43,328 nt of DNA from Lachnospiraceae bacterium (GCA_017472605.1 JAFUPV010000007.1:1-43328), one strand, 5' to 3'. Positions 24,157 through 32,790 are shown, numbered from the stretch's first letter. The notes: generated from the letters alone by a model not told the origin. A program made the numbers and translations.

Positions 24157-25023
24157 ATGGCATCAAAGGTTTATTTTTCAAAGACAATTACACCAGAAAA
24201 GGTTTTGGAGCTGTATCAGCTGCTGGGAAAGGAACTTGTGGGAAAGGTTGCAGTAAAGGTTCATTCCGGAGAAGTGGGAAACCAGAATTTCTTAAAGCCG
24301 GATTTCTGGAAACCGGTAATTGACGCGGTTGGCGGAACGGTAACGGAGTGCAATACGGCATATAAAGGGGAGAGAAACACTACCCAGAAGCATCTTCTTA
24401 CCATGAAGAAGCACAAATGGAGTGAATATTTCCCTGTGGATCTGCTGGATGCGGAAGGACCGGATCTGGAACTGGCAATTCCGGACGGAGCTGTGATCAA
24501 AAAGAATTTTGTCGGCAAGAATCTGGCGAATTACGATTCCATGCTGGTGCTGTCCCACTTTAAAGGCCACCCCATGGGCGGATACGGCGGAGCGCTCAAG
24601 CAGCTTTCCATCGGTGTTGCCTCTTCCTTTGGCAAGGCATACATCCATGGAGCCGGAATCCCGGAAGAAATCTGGACTGCGGATCATGATCAGTTCCTGC
24701 GCTCCATGGCCGATGCGGCATCCTCGGTTGTGGACTATTTCAAAGGCAACATTGCCTATGTGAATGTGATGAAAAACATGTCCGTGGACTGCGACTGCTG
24801 TTCTGTTGCAGAAGACCCATGCATGAAGGACATCGGCATTCTGGTATCTCTGGATCCCATCGCCATTGATCAGGCATGTCTGGATCTGGTGTATGCGTCA
24901 GACGACCCGGGCAGAGACCATCTGGTAGAGCGGATTGAGTCACGGAATGGTGTGCTGACCATTGAGGCTGCTGCTGCGCTGGGGTATGGGTCGAGGGAGT
25001 ATGAGCTGGTGACGGTGGAGTAA
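24157..25023 (+). CDS. DUF362 domain-containing protein
   Basis: A 288-residue cytoplasmic protein of the DUF362 family, whose function is not settled; many relatives carry ferredoxin domains, this one does not. Family features are VAVKVHSGE near the start, LVLSHFKGHPMGGYGGALKQLSIG in the middle, and CDCCSVAEDPCMKDIGIL with DPIAIDQACLDLV near the end. The Cys-rich CDCC...C segment may bind a metal or cluster. AGGAGGAGG precedes ATG 24157 and the consensus promoter lies 85 bases upstream. The methyltransferase gene follows after 19 bases, likely as an operon. Confidence 0.88.
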   Translation: MASKVYFSKTITPEKVLELYQLLGKELVGKVAVKVHSGEVGNQNFLKPDFWKPVIDAVGGTVTECNTAYKGERNTTQKHLLTMKKHKWSEYFPVDLLDAEGPDLELAIPDGAVIKKNFVGKNLANYDSMLVLSHFKGHPMGGYGGALKQLSIGVASSFGKAYIHGAGIPEEIWTADHDQFLRSMADAASSVVDYFKGNIAYVNVMKNMSVDCDCCSVAEDPCMKDIGILVSLDPIAIDQACLDLVYASDDPGRDHLVERIESRNGVLTIEAAAALGYGSREYELVTVE

Positions 25024-25042
25024 GCGGTAAATGGAGTGAACC

Positions 25043-25648
25043 ATGTACGAAACATTTTATGAGGATTCTCCGGTAGGAAGAATCCGTATGACAAGTGACG
25101 GAGAAAGCCTGACCGGTTTGTGGATAGAAGGACAGTCCGGCTTTGCGATTGACAGAGAGCAGAACGGGGATGAACGGAAATTAGATCATGAAGACTGCAA
25201 ATCAGACCGGTCAGATTTGATAGAAAAGCCAGATCTCCCGGTTTTTGTGCAGACAAAGGACTGGCTGAACCGCTTTTTTTCCGGTCAGAAACCACAGGTT
25301 GGAGAAATCCCTCTTGCACCGGCAGGAAGCCCGTTTCGTCAGGAGGTCTGGAGCCTGCTTTGCGAGATTCCCTGGGGACAGGTGGTTACTTATGGGGATA
25401 TCGCAAAGAAAATCAAAGAACGCGGTGGAAAACCTCACATGTCTGCCCAGGCGGTAGGAGGTGCAGTGGGACATAATCCCATTTCCATCGTGATTCCCTG
25501 CCACCGGGTGGTTGGCGGCGGAGGAAATCTGACCGGATATGGCGGCGGACTGGCGAAGAAAATCAGGCTTCTGGAGCTGGAAGGCGTAGATCTGAGCGGC
25601 TATTCCCTTCCGAAAAATCTGGGAAGTTCGCCGCGGACCAGTTTGTAA
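25043..25648 (+). CDS. ogt: Methylated-DNA--protein-cysteine methyltransferase
   Basis: Suicide DNA repair enzyme that transfers methyl groups from O6-methylguanine to its own cysteine. The 201 residues have an N-terminal ribonuclease-H-like domain (MYETFYEDSPVGRIRMTSD) with an unusually charged loop at residues 35-65, then the helix-turn-helix segment VTYGDIAKKI and the active site NPISIVIPCHRVVGGGG, with the acceptor Cys in PCHRV. GGAG lies before ATG 25043. It sits in a run of short same-strand genes (DUF362, MBL, HIT). The highly conserved active site makes the call secure. Confidence 0.95.
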   Translation: MYETFYEDSPVGRIRMTSDGESLTGLWIEGQSGFAIDREQNGDERKLDHEDCKSDRSDLIEKPDLPVFVQTKDWLNRFFSGQKPQVGEIPLAPAGSPFRQEVWSLLCEIPWGQVVTYGDIAKKIKERGGKPHMSAQAVGGAVGHNPISIVIPCHRVVGGGGNLTGYGGGLAKKIRLLELEGVDLSGYSLPKNLGSSPRTSL

Positions 25649-25740
25649 AGGAAAAGGAGCAAGAGGAATCCGGAAATGGTTTTCGATGGAAAGAGCTGGC
25701 TTTTGAATAGAAGCCGATTTGAAAGGAAGGAGCGACACAT

Positions 25741-26352
25741 ATGATTCAGATTCAGTGGCTTGGACATTCCTGTATGAAAATTATGTGGGATGAATATACA
25801 GTGGTAATTGATCCGTTTGCGGACGGCTATGTACCGGGCTTGCGAAACATTCGTGAGAAGGCGGATCTGGTTCTCTGCAGTCATGGACACGGCGACCATA
25901 ACGCGGCAGAGCTGGTGCAGATTCAGAAGGGAAAGCAGGCGCCTTTTGAACTGCTGAAGATTTCCACCTGCCATGATGACAAGAATGGAACGCTTCGCGG
26001 CATGAATACTGTTTTTCTTCTTCAGGGCAGCGGGTTTAAGCTGGTTCACATGGGTGATATTGGCTGCCCGTTGACGAAAGAGCAGGTTGACCTTCTGAAG
26101 GGAGCAGATGTGGTGATGACACCGGTTGGTGGATTCTACACGGCGGAACCGGATGTGATCAAAGGGATGATGGACGAAATGAAAGCAAAGGTTGTCATTC
26201 CGATGCATTATCGCAGCGAGACCTTTGGATTTGATGTGCTGAAACCGGTGTCCGTGTATGCCGGGCTCTGTGGAAATGTAGTGAGATATTCTGAGGATAC
26301 GCTGGAAATCACAAAGGAAATGAAGCCGCAGACGGCAATACTTACCTATTGA
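25741..26352 (+). CDS. MBL-fold metal-dependent hydrolase
   Basis: A 203-residue member of the metallo-beta-lactamase fold, close to the UPF0173/YtkL/UlaG-like group. It has MIQIQWLGHSCMKI at the start, the zinc motif HGHGDH at about residues 43-48, VHMGDIG with the bridging Asp, and IPMHYRSETFGFDV with the last His. Proteins of this group hydrolyse phosphoester or lactone substrates in the cytoplasm; the specific one is unknown. AAGGAAGGAG stands before ATG 25741. It is 16 bases from the HIT gene and probably co-transcribed with it. Confidence 0.9.
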   Translation: MIQIQWLGHSCMKIMWDEYTVVIDPFADGYVPGLRNIREKADLVLCSHGHGDHNAAELVQIQKGKQAPFELLKISTCHDDKNGTLRGMNTVFLLQGSGFKLVHMGDIGCPLTKEQVDLLKGADVVMTPVGGFYTAEPDVIKGMMDEMKAKVVIPMHYRSETFGFDVLKPVSVYAGLCGNVVRYSEDTLEITKEMKPQTAILTY

Positions 26353-26368
26353 TCAGGAGGCTGAGAGA

Positions 26369-26830
26369 ATGAGCGAATGCGGAGTATGTAAAAGAATTGA
26401 GAAGATAAAGCGCGGGGAGAATCCATATTTTGTCCGCGAATTAAAATCCGGATATGTGGTAATCGGGGATTATCAGCGGTTTTGGGGCTATACGGTGTTT
26501 ATCTGCAAGGAGCATTCAGTGGAGCTCCATGAACTGGAACCGGAATTCCGTACCCTGTTTTTGCAGGAAATGGCACTGGTGGCAGAAGCGGTATATCGCG
26601 CATTTCAGCCGGAGAAACTTAACTATGAGCTTCTGGGCGTCGGAAACAATGTACACATGCACTGGCACATTTTCCCGCGGCACGCCGGGGACACACCAAA
26701 GCCGGGGCCGGTGTGGCGGATTGGTTCAGAAGAGATGTACCATGAACAGTATCTTCCGTCCGCAAATGAGCTGGAGCAGCTGAAACAGACATTGGATCGG
26801 GAACTTGAGAAGCTGCTGGAAACCGCGTAA
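26369..26830 (+). CDS. HIT-family hydrolase
   Basis: A 153-residue histidine-triad protein. The triad HMHWHIFPRH (about residues 91-100) is complete; most relatives act as nucleotidyl hydrolases or transferases on dinucleoside polyphosphates or AMP conjugates. The N terminus has two Cys (ECGVC) that in some HIT proteins hold a structural zinc. AGGAGG stands ahead of ATG 26369. It is followed after 28 bases by the LytTR regulator gene; whether this spacing means an operon is not clear. Confidence 0.92.
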   Translation: MSECGVCKRIEKIKRGENPYFVRELKSGYVVIGDYQRFWGYTVFICKEHSVELHELEPEFRTLFLQEMALVAEAVYRAFQPEKLNYELLGVGNNVHMHWHIFPRHAGDTPKPGPVWRIGSEEMYHEQYLPSANELEQLKQTLDRELEKLLETA

Positions 26831-26858
26831 TACAGTTTGAAAAGCAGGAAGCAACAGG

Positions 26859-27560
26859 ATGATATACAAAATAGCAATCACGGATGACTGCAGCACCGAG
26901 CGGGAATACGTTGCGGCGATTACCCGCAGCTGGGCAGAGAAACGGGAGGATTCGGTTCGGATCGAGCAGTTTTCTTCTGCGGAGGCATTTCTGTTTCACT
27001 ATGAAGAAAAGAAGGACTATGAGATTCTCCTGCTGGACATTGAAATGGGCGGAATCAACGGCGTGGAGCTGGCGAAGAAAATCCGGCAGGAAAACAATGC
27101 GCTGCAGATCATTTTCATCACCGGGTTCCCGGATTTCATGGAGGAAGGGTTCGAGGTGTCCGCGCTTCATTACCTGATGAAGCCGGTGTCTGCGGACAGG
27201 CTGCAGGCCGTTCTGGACAGAGCGGTGACAAATCTTGGAAAGAAGGAGAAACGTCTTCCAATTCCATTTGACCGGGAGACCGAATTTGTTCCGCTGAGCC
27301 GGATTCTGTACCTGGAAGCCCAGAAGCAGTATGTGCGGATCCGCACGGTTGACCGGGAATACCGCATGAAAGCAACGCTGGCAGAAACGGAGGAGCAGCT
27401 GGACGAGTTCTTTTTCAAATGCCAGCGGTCCTTTGTGGTGAATCTGAGTTTTGTAACACGGGTGAAGAATGACTGTGTGGTGCTGAAGAACGGAGAAGAG
27501 ATTCCCATCAGCCGCGGAATGAACCAGAAGATCGGGAAGGAAATTATCCGGTTGTTCTGA
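26859..27560 (+). CDS. LytTR-family response regulator
   Basis: A 233-residue two-component regulator. The receiver domain (residues 1-120) has the acidic pair DD9-10, phospho-acceptor Asp60 in LLLDIEMGG, and Lys in YLMKPV. The C-terminal LytTR DNA-binding domain (from about 135) shows VPLSRILYLEAQKQYVRI and KCQRSFVVNLSFVTRV. Such regulators bind paired 9-10 bp direct repeats about 21 bp apart. A matching pair lies 860 bases downstream before the ABC exporter genes. The histidine kinase gene follows. No own promoter is obvious, so it may be transcribed from further upstream. Confidence 0.95.
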   Translation: MIYKIAITDDCSTEREYVAAITRSWAEKREDSVRIEQFSSAEAFLFHYEEKKDYEILLLDIEMGGINGVELAKKIRQENNALQIIFITGFPDFMEEGFEVSALHYLMKPVSADRLQAVLDRAVTNLGKKEKRLPIPFDRETEFVPLSRILYLEAQKQYVRIRTVDREYRMKATLAETEEQLDEFFFKCQRSFVVNLSFVTRVKNDCVVLKNGEEIPISRGMNQKIGKEIIRLF

Positions 27561-27668
27561 ACGTGATGCCGTGAAGGAACCGGAGGATGACCCAGAAAAG
27601 AGAAAATCAGAAACCGCAGGGAGCGGATGAGGTGGGAACGGTAAAAGGTCAGGAGGAATTACGCAAGG

Positions 27669-28364
27669 ATGTTCTGGAATCGCTGGATTGATAAACGGAT
27701 TGAAGCCTATCAGAGCGATCTGATGAAGAAATATTGCGATGAAGTGGAGAGCATGTACACGAAGATGCGTGGCTGGCGGCATGATTATCACAACCACATT
27801 CAGGCGATGCAGGCAAGCATGGCGTTAGGAAAGTATGAGGAAGTGAATGCCTATCTCCGTCAGCTGAACGATGATCTGACCAGTGTGGATACGGTGATCA
27901 AAACGGGACGGGTCATGGTTGATGCCATTCTCAATGGAAAGATCAACATTGCCGCCCAGAATGAAATCCCGGTTCACGCAAAGGCAAAGATTCCGGAGGA
28001 AACGGCCATTCATGATGTGGATCTTTGTGTGATCATTGGAAATCTGCTGGATAACGCCATCGAAGAAAACAGGAAGCTGCCGGAAGCAGACCGGTTTATC
28101 CGGATCTACATGGGCACGAAAAATACGCAGCTTTACATTGCCGTCACCAATGCTGCAGGAAAGAAGCAGAAAAAGCTGGGAAGCCTGTTTCTTTCGTCCA
28201 AGGGTCAGCAGCACGGATTCGGCCTTGCCCGGGTGGAAAGCATTGTGAAAAAATATGACGGGCTGTTTTCGGCAGACAGTGAGGACGGCGGATTTACGGC
28301 GGAGATTCTGCTACCGCTGACCAATACTGTGCGCACGCGCAATGATTCCGGCGAAGCGGTCTGA
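27669..28364 (+). CDS. Short GHKL histidine kinase without membrane domain
   Basis: A 231-residue kinase of the LytS/AgrC-like HPK10 group, reduced to the catalytic part. After a 30-residue amphipathic start, the phospho-acceptor segment GWRHDYHNHIQ (His38) leads to the ATP-binding domain with NLLDNAIEEN (N box) and HGFGLARV (G box). Relatives normally carry five to six membrane helices in front; here none precede the start, and the frame closes upstream. ATG 27669 is 12 bases from AGGAGG, a long spacing. It may sense a cytoplasmic signal or partner with the ABC proteins. A 34-codon frame at 27587-27691 overlaps its start. Confidence 0.88.
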   Translation: MFWNRWIDKRIEAYQSDLMKKYCDEVESMYTKMRGWRHDYHNHIQAMQASMALGKYEEVNAYLRQLNDDLTSVDTVIKTGRVMVDAILNGKINIAAQNEIPVHAKAKIPEETAIHDVDLCVIIGNLLDNAIEENRKLPEADRFIRIYMGTKNTQLYIAVTNAAGKKQKKLGSLFLSSKGQQHGFGLARVESIVKKYDGLFSADSEDGGFTAEILLPLTNTVRTRNDSGEAV

Positions 28365-28422
28365 AATGCCGGTCGCTGGCGGTAAAATCGATGATATATT
28401 TTACAATGCATTTCGGAAACTG

Positions 28423-28489
28423 CATTTCGTTCACCAGAAATCACATTTGGTTAACGGAACGCAGTTTTTTTCATGGAATATGGTATGAT
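28423..28489 (+). promoter_or_regulatory. LytTR-type direct repeat and promoter of the ABC operon
   Basis: CATTTCGTTCAC (28423-28434) and CATTTGGTTAAC (28444-28455) are 21 bp apart, the helical spacing of LytTR operators; a weaker CATTTCGGAAAC is at 28409-28420. The -10 TATGAT is at 28484-28489, which places the second repeat 5 bp upstream of the expected, non-consensus -35. This is the layout of an activator-dependent promoter. Confidence 0.65.
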
Positions 28490-28530
28490 GCAGCTGTGAT
28501 ACACGGAATCCTTCGTCTGGCTGGTGGTTC

Positions 28531-28671
28531 AAGCCTGTTGCATGACAGAAAACTGCCAGGCAGTCCAGGTCTGTTGCGTGTCGGAAAACAGTCCGGCATC
28601 CCAGGCCTGTCATGGGCAGGAATTTCGTCCGGCAGCCAGACCCGGTATCATGCGAATTCCCGGATTGTCGG
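28531..28671 (+). repeat. Four imperfect 36-bp repeats in the ABC operon leader
   Basis: Units begin at 28531, 28567, 28603 and about 28638. They share AGGCCTGTTG-like starts and a CCGGCAT-like end, with increasing divergence. They lie between the promoter and the first ABC gene, so they are part of the leader RNA. No start codon with a ribosome site opens a frame across them. Confidence 0.65.
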
Positions 28672-28707
28672 GGAAGAATTTGTGAATACATCAAGTAAGA
28701 GGTGCCT

Positions 28708-30564
28708 ATGTCAAAGGAAAAAGAACAAAAACGAAAGCCGAAATATGGCATGTTTTCAAGTGTTGCCTGGATGTACCGGCTGCTGTGGAAGAACGAACGC
28801 AGTCTGGCGTGGCTGGGAATCGTTACGGTTCCGGTGTCAGTCGCCATGGCAGCGCTGACCCTGTATCTGCCCTCCATTGTCCTTCATTATCTGGAAACTT
28901 CGGATCAGTTTTGCACGATTGCGCTTGTGATTACAGGACTGCTGCTTGCCCAGCTGCTGACAACGCTGGCAAACACGGTAATTGAAATACGAACCGACCT
29001 GGCAGAGCATTTTACGCTGATGTATCTGCGGTACATGAGGCTGGAACGGGAACATGACCGGGACTGGTATCATGAGTATGATCCAAAGGTGAAAGAACTG
29101 GATGAGCGGGTCGAAAATGCGATACAGAACAACCATACCAATGCCGTCCATTTTCCGCTGGATTTTGCTTCTATGGCTGCGTCAGTCATTCAGTTTTTCC
29201 TGTTTGGAGCGGTGGTTTCCGGATTGAATCCCTGGATTGTTCTGCTGCTTGTTGTGGGCTGTGTGATCAATTCCTGCATGTCACAGTGGGAGATTCGCCG
29301 CAACTATGAAACACAGGATCAGCGGAACATTCTCGGGAAAAAGATCAGCTATGTGGCGTTCCGTCTGTCAAGAGATTACGAGTTTGGAAAGGACATCCGT
29401 CTCTACAATTTCCGGGATTACCTGAATCTTCTGGCGAAAAAGCTGATGAAAGAGGACATGGAAGCGCGGCGCGATGTGACCAGACGCTCCATTGCTGTGG
29501 GTCTGGTCAGCTTTCTGATCGTGATGGTCCGTGATGGAGTTGCCTATCTGTTTCTGATTTCAAAAGCGGTATCCGGCGAGATCGATGCGTCTCAGTTTGT
29601 CCTGTACTTCTCAGCAATTACCTCGTTATCCACGTTTCTCTCTGATATTCTTGGAAAATGGTCAAAAATTACAGATGGAGCCATGGGCATTTCCGATTTC
29701 AGAGAAGTGCTGGAAGTGAATGATAAAAATAACCGGGGAGAAGGAATCCCCCTTCCGGACGGCGCGTTTTCCATCGAATTCCGGGATGTTTCCTATCAGT
29801 ATCCGAAGGGGGAAAAGAAGGTGCTGGATCATGTTAGTTTTCGGATTAAAGCCGGAGAGAAAATCGCTCTTGTGGGATTAAACGGTGCCGGTAAAACAAC
29901 GTTGACCAGGCTGATGTGCGGTCTGCTGCTTCCCGATGAAGGGGAGATTCTGCTGGATGGTCATTCGCTGCAGGAATATAACCGGGATGAAATGTATACC
30001 CTGTTCGGTGTTGTCCCTCAGGATTATCATCTGATGCCTGTTTCCATTGCACAGAACATCGCAGTCACGGTACATGATGAGGAGATTGACAGAGAAAAGC
30101 TGGAACGCTGCATTGAGATGGCGGGTCTGAAGGAGAAGATTGAAACGCTGCCTCAGGGTGTTGATACGATGCTGAACCGTCAGGTAAACCGGGAGGGAAT
30201 TGATCTTTCCGGAGGAGAGACCCAGAAGCTTCTGATGGCGCGTCTTCTGTATCACAGTCCGAAGTGCATGATTCTGGACGAGCCGACGGCAGCTCTTGAT
30301 CCGATTGCGGAGGACCGCATGTATCGCAGATACAGTGAAATTACCGATCAGACGACATCGATCTTCATTTCCCATCGTCTTGCTTCGACCCGTTTCTGCG
30401 ACCGGATTTTTCTGCTGGACGGAGCCGCATTTGCGGAGGAGGGAACCCATGACGAGCTGATGGCTGCCGGAAAAAAATATCGGGAGCTGTTTGAAATTCA
30501 GAGTAAATATTACAGAGAAGACGGCAGTTTTGCACAGGAGCCGGAGGAAGGAGGCAGCAGATGA
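28708..30564 (+). CDS. ABC exporter half-transporter 1 (fused permease/ATPase)
   Basis: A 618-residue half-transporter. ATG 28708, 5 bases after TAAGAGG, is better than the GTG at 28702. About six membrane helices (residues 30-320) form an exporter-type permease. The ATPase has Walker A GLNGAGKTT, a Q loop (VVPQDYH), signature LSGGETQK and Walker B CMILDEPTAALDP, followed by the switch His in SIFISHRLAS. It overlaps the second half-transporter by 4 bases (ATGA), so the two almost surely form a heterodimer. The substrate may be a peptide, drug or signalling molecule, judging from the LytTR/GHKL neighbours; it is not readable from sequence. Confidence 0.93.
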   Translation: MSKEKEQKRKPKYGMFSSVAWMYRLLWKNERSLAWLGIVTVPVSVAMAALTLYLPSIVLHYLETSDQFCTIALVITGLLLAQLLTTLANTVIEIRTDLAEHFTLMYLRYMRLEREHDRDWYHEYDPKVKELDERVENAIQNNHTNAVHFPLDFASMAASVIQFFLFGAVVSGLNPWIVLLLVVGCVINSCMSQWEIRRNYETQDQRNILGKKISYVAFRLSRDYEFGKDIRLYNFRDYLNLLAKKLMKEDMEARRDVTRRSIAVGLVSFLIVMVRDGVAYLFLISKAVSGEIDASQFVLYFSAITSLSTFLSDILGKWSKITDGAMGISDFREVLEVNDKNNRGEGIPLPDGAFSIEFRDVSYQYPKGEKKVLDHVSFRIKAGEKIALVGLNGAGKTTLTRLMCGLLLPDEGEILLDGHSLQEYNRDEMYTLFGVVPQDYHLMPVSIAQNIAVTVHDEEIDREKLERCIEMAGLKEKIETLPQGVDTMLNRQVNREGIDLSGGETQKLLMARLLYHSPKCMILDEPTAALDPIAEDRMYRRYSEITDQTTSIFISHRLASTRFCDRIFLLDGAAFAEEGTHDELMAAGKKYRELFEIQSKYYREDGSFAQEPEEGGSR

Positions 30565-32411
30565 GCAGTGAAAAAAGAACCTGGAAACAGGATGGAAGGA
30601 CACTTGCGCGGGGAATAAAGCTTGCGTACCGGATTTGTCCGACAGCAATGATTTACCAGATTGCTCACGGGTTTGTCGGAGCGATTTCCCCGTACTTTTC
30701 TTTGTACATGTCATCGCTGCTGGTGAACGGACTGGCGGCAGGCGCACCGGCGAAGGAGCTGTTGAAGCTGGCCGCTGTCAGCGTGACTGGTCTGTTTTCC
30801 ATCGGCATGGGAAATCATGTTCTGGCAAAGAAGAATGAAGTATGGTTCCGTACCTGGTGGATCAGTTCCAGATGGTATTTTGCCGAGGCGCAGAACCGGA
30901 TGAAGTTTGCGCATCTGGAAAACCCGGATGTGATTCTGCTTCGGGAGGAAATTGACGCGGCGGAAAACGCCACTGGTGCAGGTGTGCATATGTTTCAATG
31001 GAGTCTTGTGGATATCATGGGACACCTGTTTGGCCTGCTCCTGTCGCTGCCACTGGTCTGCTCCATGTTTTTCACATCAGCAAAAGGCTCGTTTGGAGGC
31101 TTTTCAGGTTTTGTCAATTCGCCGTATGCATCGATTCTGCTGATTCTTTTGATTGCGGCAGATGCGGTCATTGCCGTCCGTCTGACCAACCGCAAGACAG
31201 AGCTGACTCAGAAGGAATGGGAGCATCTGGCGGAATCCAATACGCGGAACTTTGCGTTTGAGGAGCTGCGCGGCAGTGATGTCATTATGTTCAACATGAA
31301 ACGGGTGATTCTCCATGTGATGAAGGAAGTAATCCGTCCGCAGTATGTTCAGAATGTCCAGAAAATCAGCAGCCGTTATGACTGCCTGCTGGCGCTTCTG
31401 AAATCGGTTCTGAATCTGGCTGTCTTTCTTTTTACAGCTGGCAGAGCGTTTGTCGGGGCATTTGGAATCGGCAATTTCATCCTGTATCAGGGAACGGTCA
31501 GCCGGTTTGTGGGTTCTGCTGCCGGATTATCAGCTTATCTTGGAATGCTGCGCCATAACAGCCGGTATCTGGAAAAACAATATGAATTTCTGGACCTGCC
31601 CAATGACATGTATCAGGGAAAACTGGCTGTGGAGAAGCGGGATGACATTGACTATGAGATTGAATTCCGTGATGTCAGCTTCCGGTACCCGCGTTCCGAA
31701 ACCTGGGTGCTGCGTCATGTGAATATGAAATTTAAAATCGGAGACCGGCTGGCCATCGTCGGTGAGAACGGTTCCGGAAAAACCACGTTTATCAAGCTTC
31801 TCTGCCGTCTCTATGACCCGACAGAAGGAACGATTTTATTAAACGGAATTGACATCACACGTTACCGTCACGATGAATATATGGCTCTGTTCTCTGTTGT
31901 ATTTCAGGATTATAAGCTGTTTCCGTTCTCTCTTGCCGCCAATGTCACGGCTTCCCATGAATATGATGCGGAGAAGGCAGAGGACTGTCTGAGACGGGCC
32001 GGCCTTGCAAAGTGCCTGTCATCCCTGGAACGGGGGATAGAAACAGCCATCGGCCGCCAGTATGAAAATGACGGAATCGATCTTTCAGGTGGAGAGGCTC
32101 AGAAGGTCGCTCTTGCAAGAGCGCTCTATAAAGACGCACCATTTGTCGTTCTGGATGAACCGACAGTTGCCCTTGACCCCATTGCGGAGGCAGCCGTTTA
32201 TGAAAGCTTCAACCAGATTCTGGAAAACAAAACTTCGATTTTTATCAGCCACCGGCTGTCCAGCTGCCGGTTCTGTGATGAAATCGCTGTGTTTGAGAAC
32301 GGACAGATCGTTCAGCGGGGCACCCATGAAGCCCTGGTGGAAGCAGACGGAAAATACAGAGAGCTGTGGAACGCGCAGGCTCAGTATTATCGGGAGGAAG
32401 AACCGGCGTAA
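30561..32411 (+). CDS. ABC exporter half-transporter 2 (fused permease/ATPase)
   Basis: A 616-residue partner of the preceding half-transporter. It has a hydrophobic N-terminal half, then Walker A GENGSGKTT, Q loop SVVFQDYKLF, signature LSGGEAQKV, Walker B FVVLDEPTVALDP and SIFISHRLSS. The Glu after Walker B Asp is present in both halves, so both ATP sites could be catalytic. The start ATG 30561 overlaps the previous stop and has GGAGGCAG just upstream. A terminator follows, so this closes the operon. Confidence 0.93.
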   Translation: MSSEKRTWKQDGRTLARGIKLAYRICPTAMIYQIAHGFVGAISPYFSLYMSSLLVNGLAAGAPAKELLKLAAVSVTGLFSIGMGNHVLAKKNEVWFRTWWISSRWYFAEAQNRMKFAHLENPDVILLREEIDAAENATGAGVHMFQWSLVDIMGHLFGLLLSLPLVCSMFFTSAKGSFGGFSGFVNSPYASILLILLIAADAVIAVRLTNRKTELTQKEWEHLAESNTRNFAFEELRGSDVIMFNMKRVILHVMKEVIRPQYVQNVQKISSRYDCLLALLKSVLNLAVFLFTAGRAFVGAFGIGNFILYQGTVSRFVGSAAGLSAYLGMLRHNSRYLEKQYEFLDLPNDMYQGKLAVEKRDDIDYEIEFRDVSFRYPRSETWVLRHVNMKFKIGDRLAIVGENGSGKTTFIKLLCRLYDPTEGTILLNGIDITRYRHDEYMALFSVVFQDYKLFPFSLAANVTASHEYDAEKAEDCLRRAGLAKCLSSLERGIETAIGRQYENDGIDLSGGEAQKVALARALYKDAPFVVLDEPTVALDPIAEAAVYESFNQILENKTSIFISHRLSSCRFCDEIAVFENGQIVQRGTHEALVEADGKYRELWNAQAQYYREEEPA

Positions 32412-32450
32412 ACACGCGGGAAGGAATCGGCTGCCTGAAATGGTCGGAGG

Positions 32451-32497
32451 AAAATCGCTGTATCATAGTGGAGAGCGCTGTGGTATGGCGATTTTTT
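32451..32497 (+). terminator. Rho-independent terminator of the ABC operon
   Basis: AAAATCGC (32451-32458) pairs with GCGATTTT, and the inner arms pair by wobble and Watson-Crick bases; six T residues follow. Confidence 0.75.
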
Positions 32498-32536
32498 CAA
32501 TATTTCAGAAAATATACCTATAAAGAAACACCCCGA

Positions 32537-32565
32537 TTTACACCACCATCAAAATAGGGTATAAT
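32537..32565 (+). promoter_or_regulatory. Promoter of the P-loop kinase gene
   Basis: TTTACA (32537-32542), 17 bp, TATAAT (32560-32565). The repeat array starts three bases further on, so the leader consists almost wholly of repeats. Confidence 0.85.
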
Positions 32566-32567
32566 GT

Positions 32568-32772
32568 GCGGGAAGCAGAGAGCCGCGCGAGGGCGCTTGC
32601 GCACTCATGCGGCGAACGCCACGATCCGGAACGTAGTTCCGGTTGCGGGAAGCAGAGAGCCGCGCGAGGGCGCTTGCGCACTCATGCGGCGAACGCCACG
32701 ATCCGGAACGTAGTTCCGGTTGCGGGAAGCAGAGAGCCGCGCGAGGGCGCTTGCGCACTCATGCGGCGAACG
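32568..32772 (+). repeat. Three tandem copies of the 77-bp structured repeat
   Basis: Units start at 32568, 32645 and 32722 (77-bp period). The first two are identical; the third is cut after GCGGCGAACG, 18 bases before the start codon. Each unit contains GCGC...GCGC around GAGGGCGCTT, and full units also have the hairpin CCGGAAC-GTA-GTTCCGG (32626-32642 in unit 1). The same family lies in opposite orientation at 3756-3886. Confidence 0.95.
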
Positions 32773-32790
32773 GAAAGGAAAAGAATAATC

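Noticed and set aside
27587-27691. 34-codon frame between response regulator and kinase
   Set aside because: A possible ribosome site exists, but the peptide is polar, lacks known motifs and overlaps the kinase start; not enough to call a gene.
28391-28858. Open frame across the ABC leader repeats
   Set aside because: It runs into the ABC gene in another frame and has no ribosome site; the 36-bp repeats keep it open by chance.
32568-32772. CRISPR-like tandem array
   Set aside because: Units are directly adjacent with no unique spacers and no cas genes are near; it is a tandem leader repeat.
32566-32790. N-terminal extension of the kinase through the repeats
   Set aside because: The frame is open, but the array starts at the -10 box, the translation is Arg/Cys-rich repeat matter, and a proper ribosome site precedes ATG 32791.
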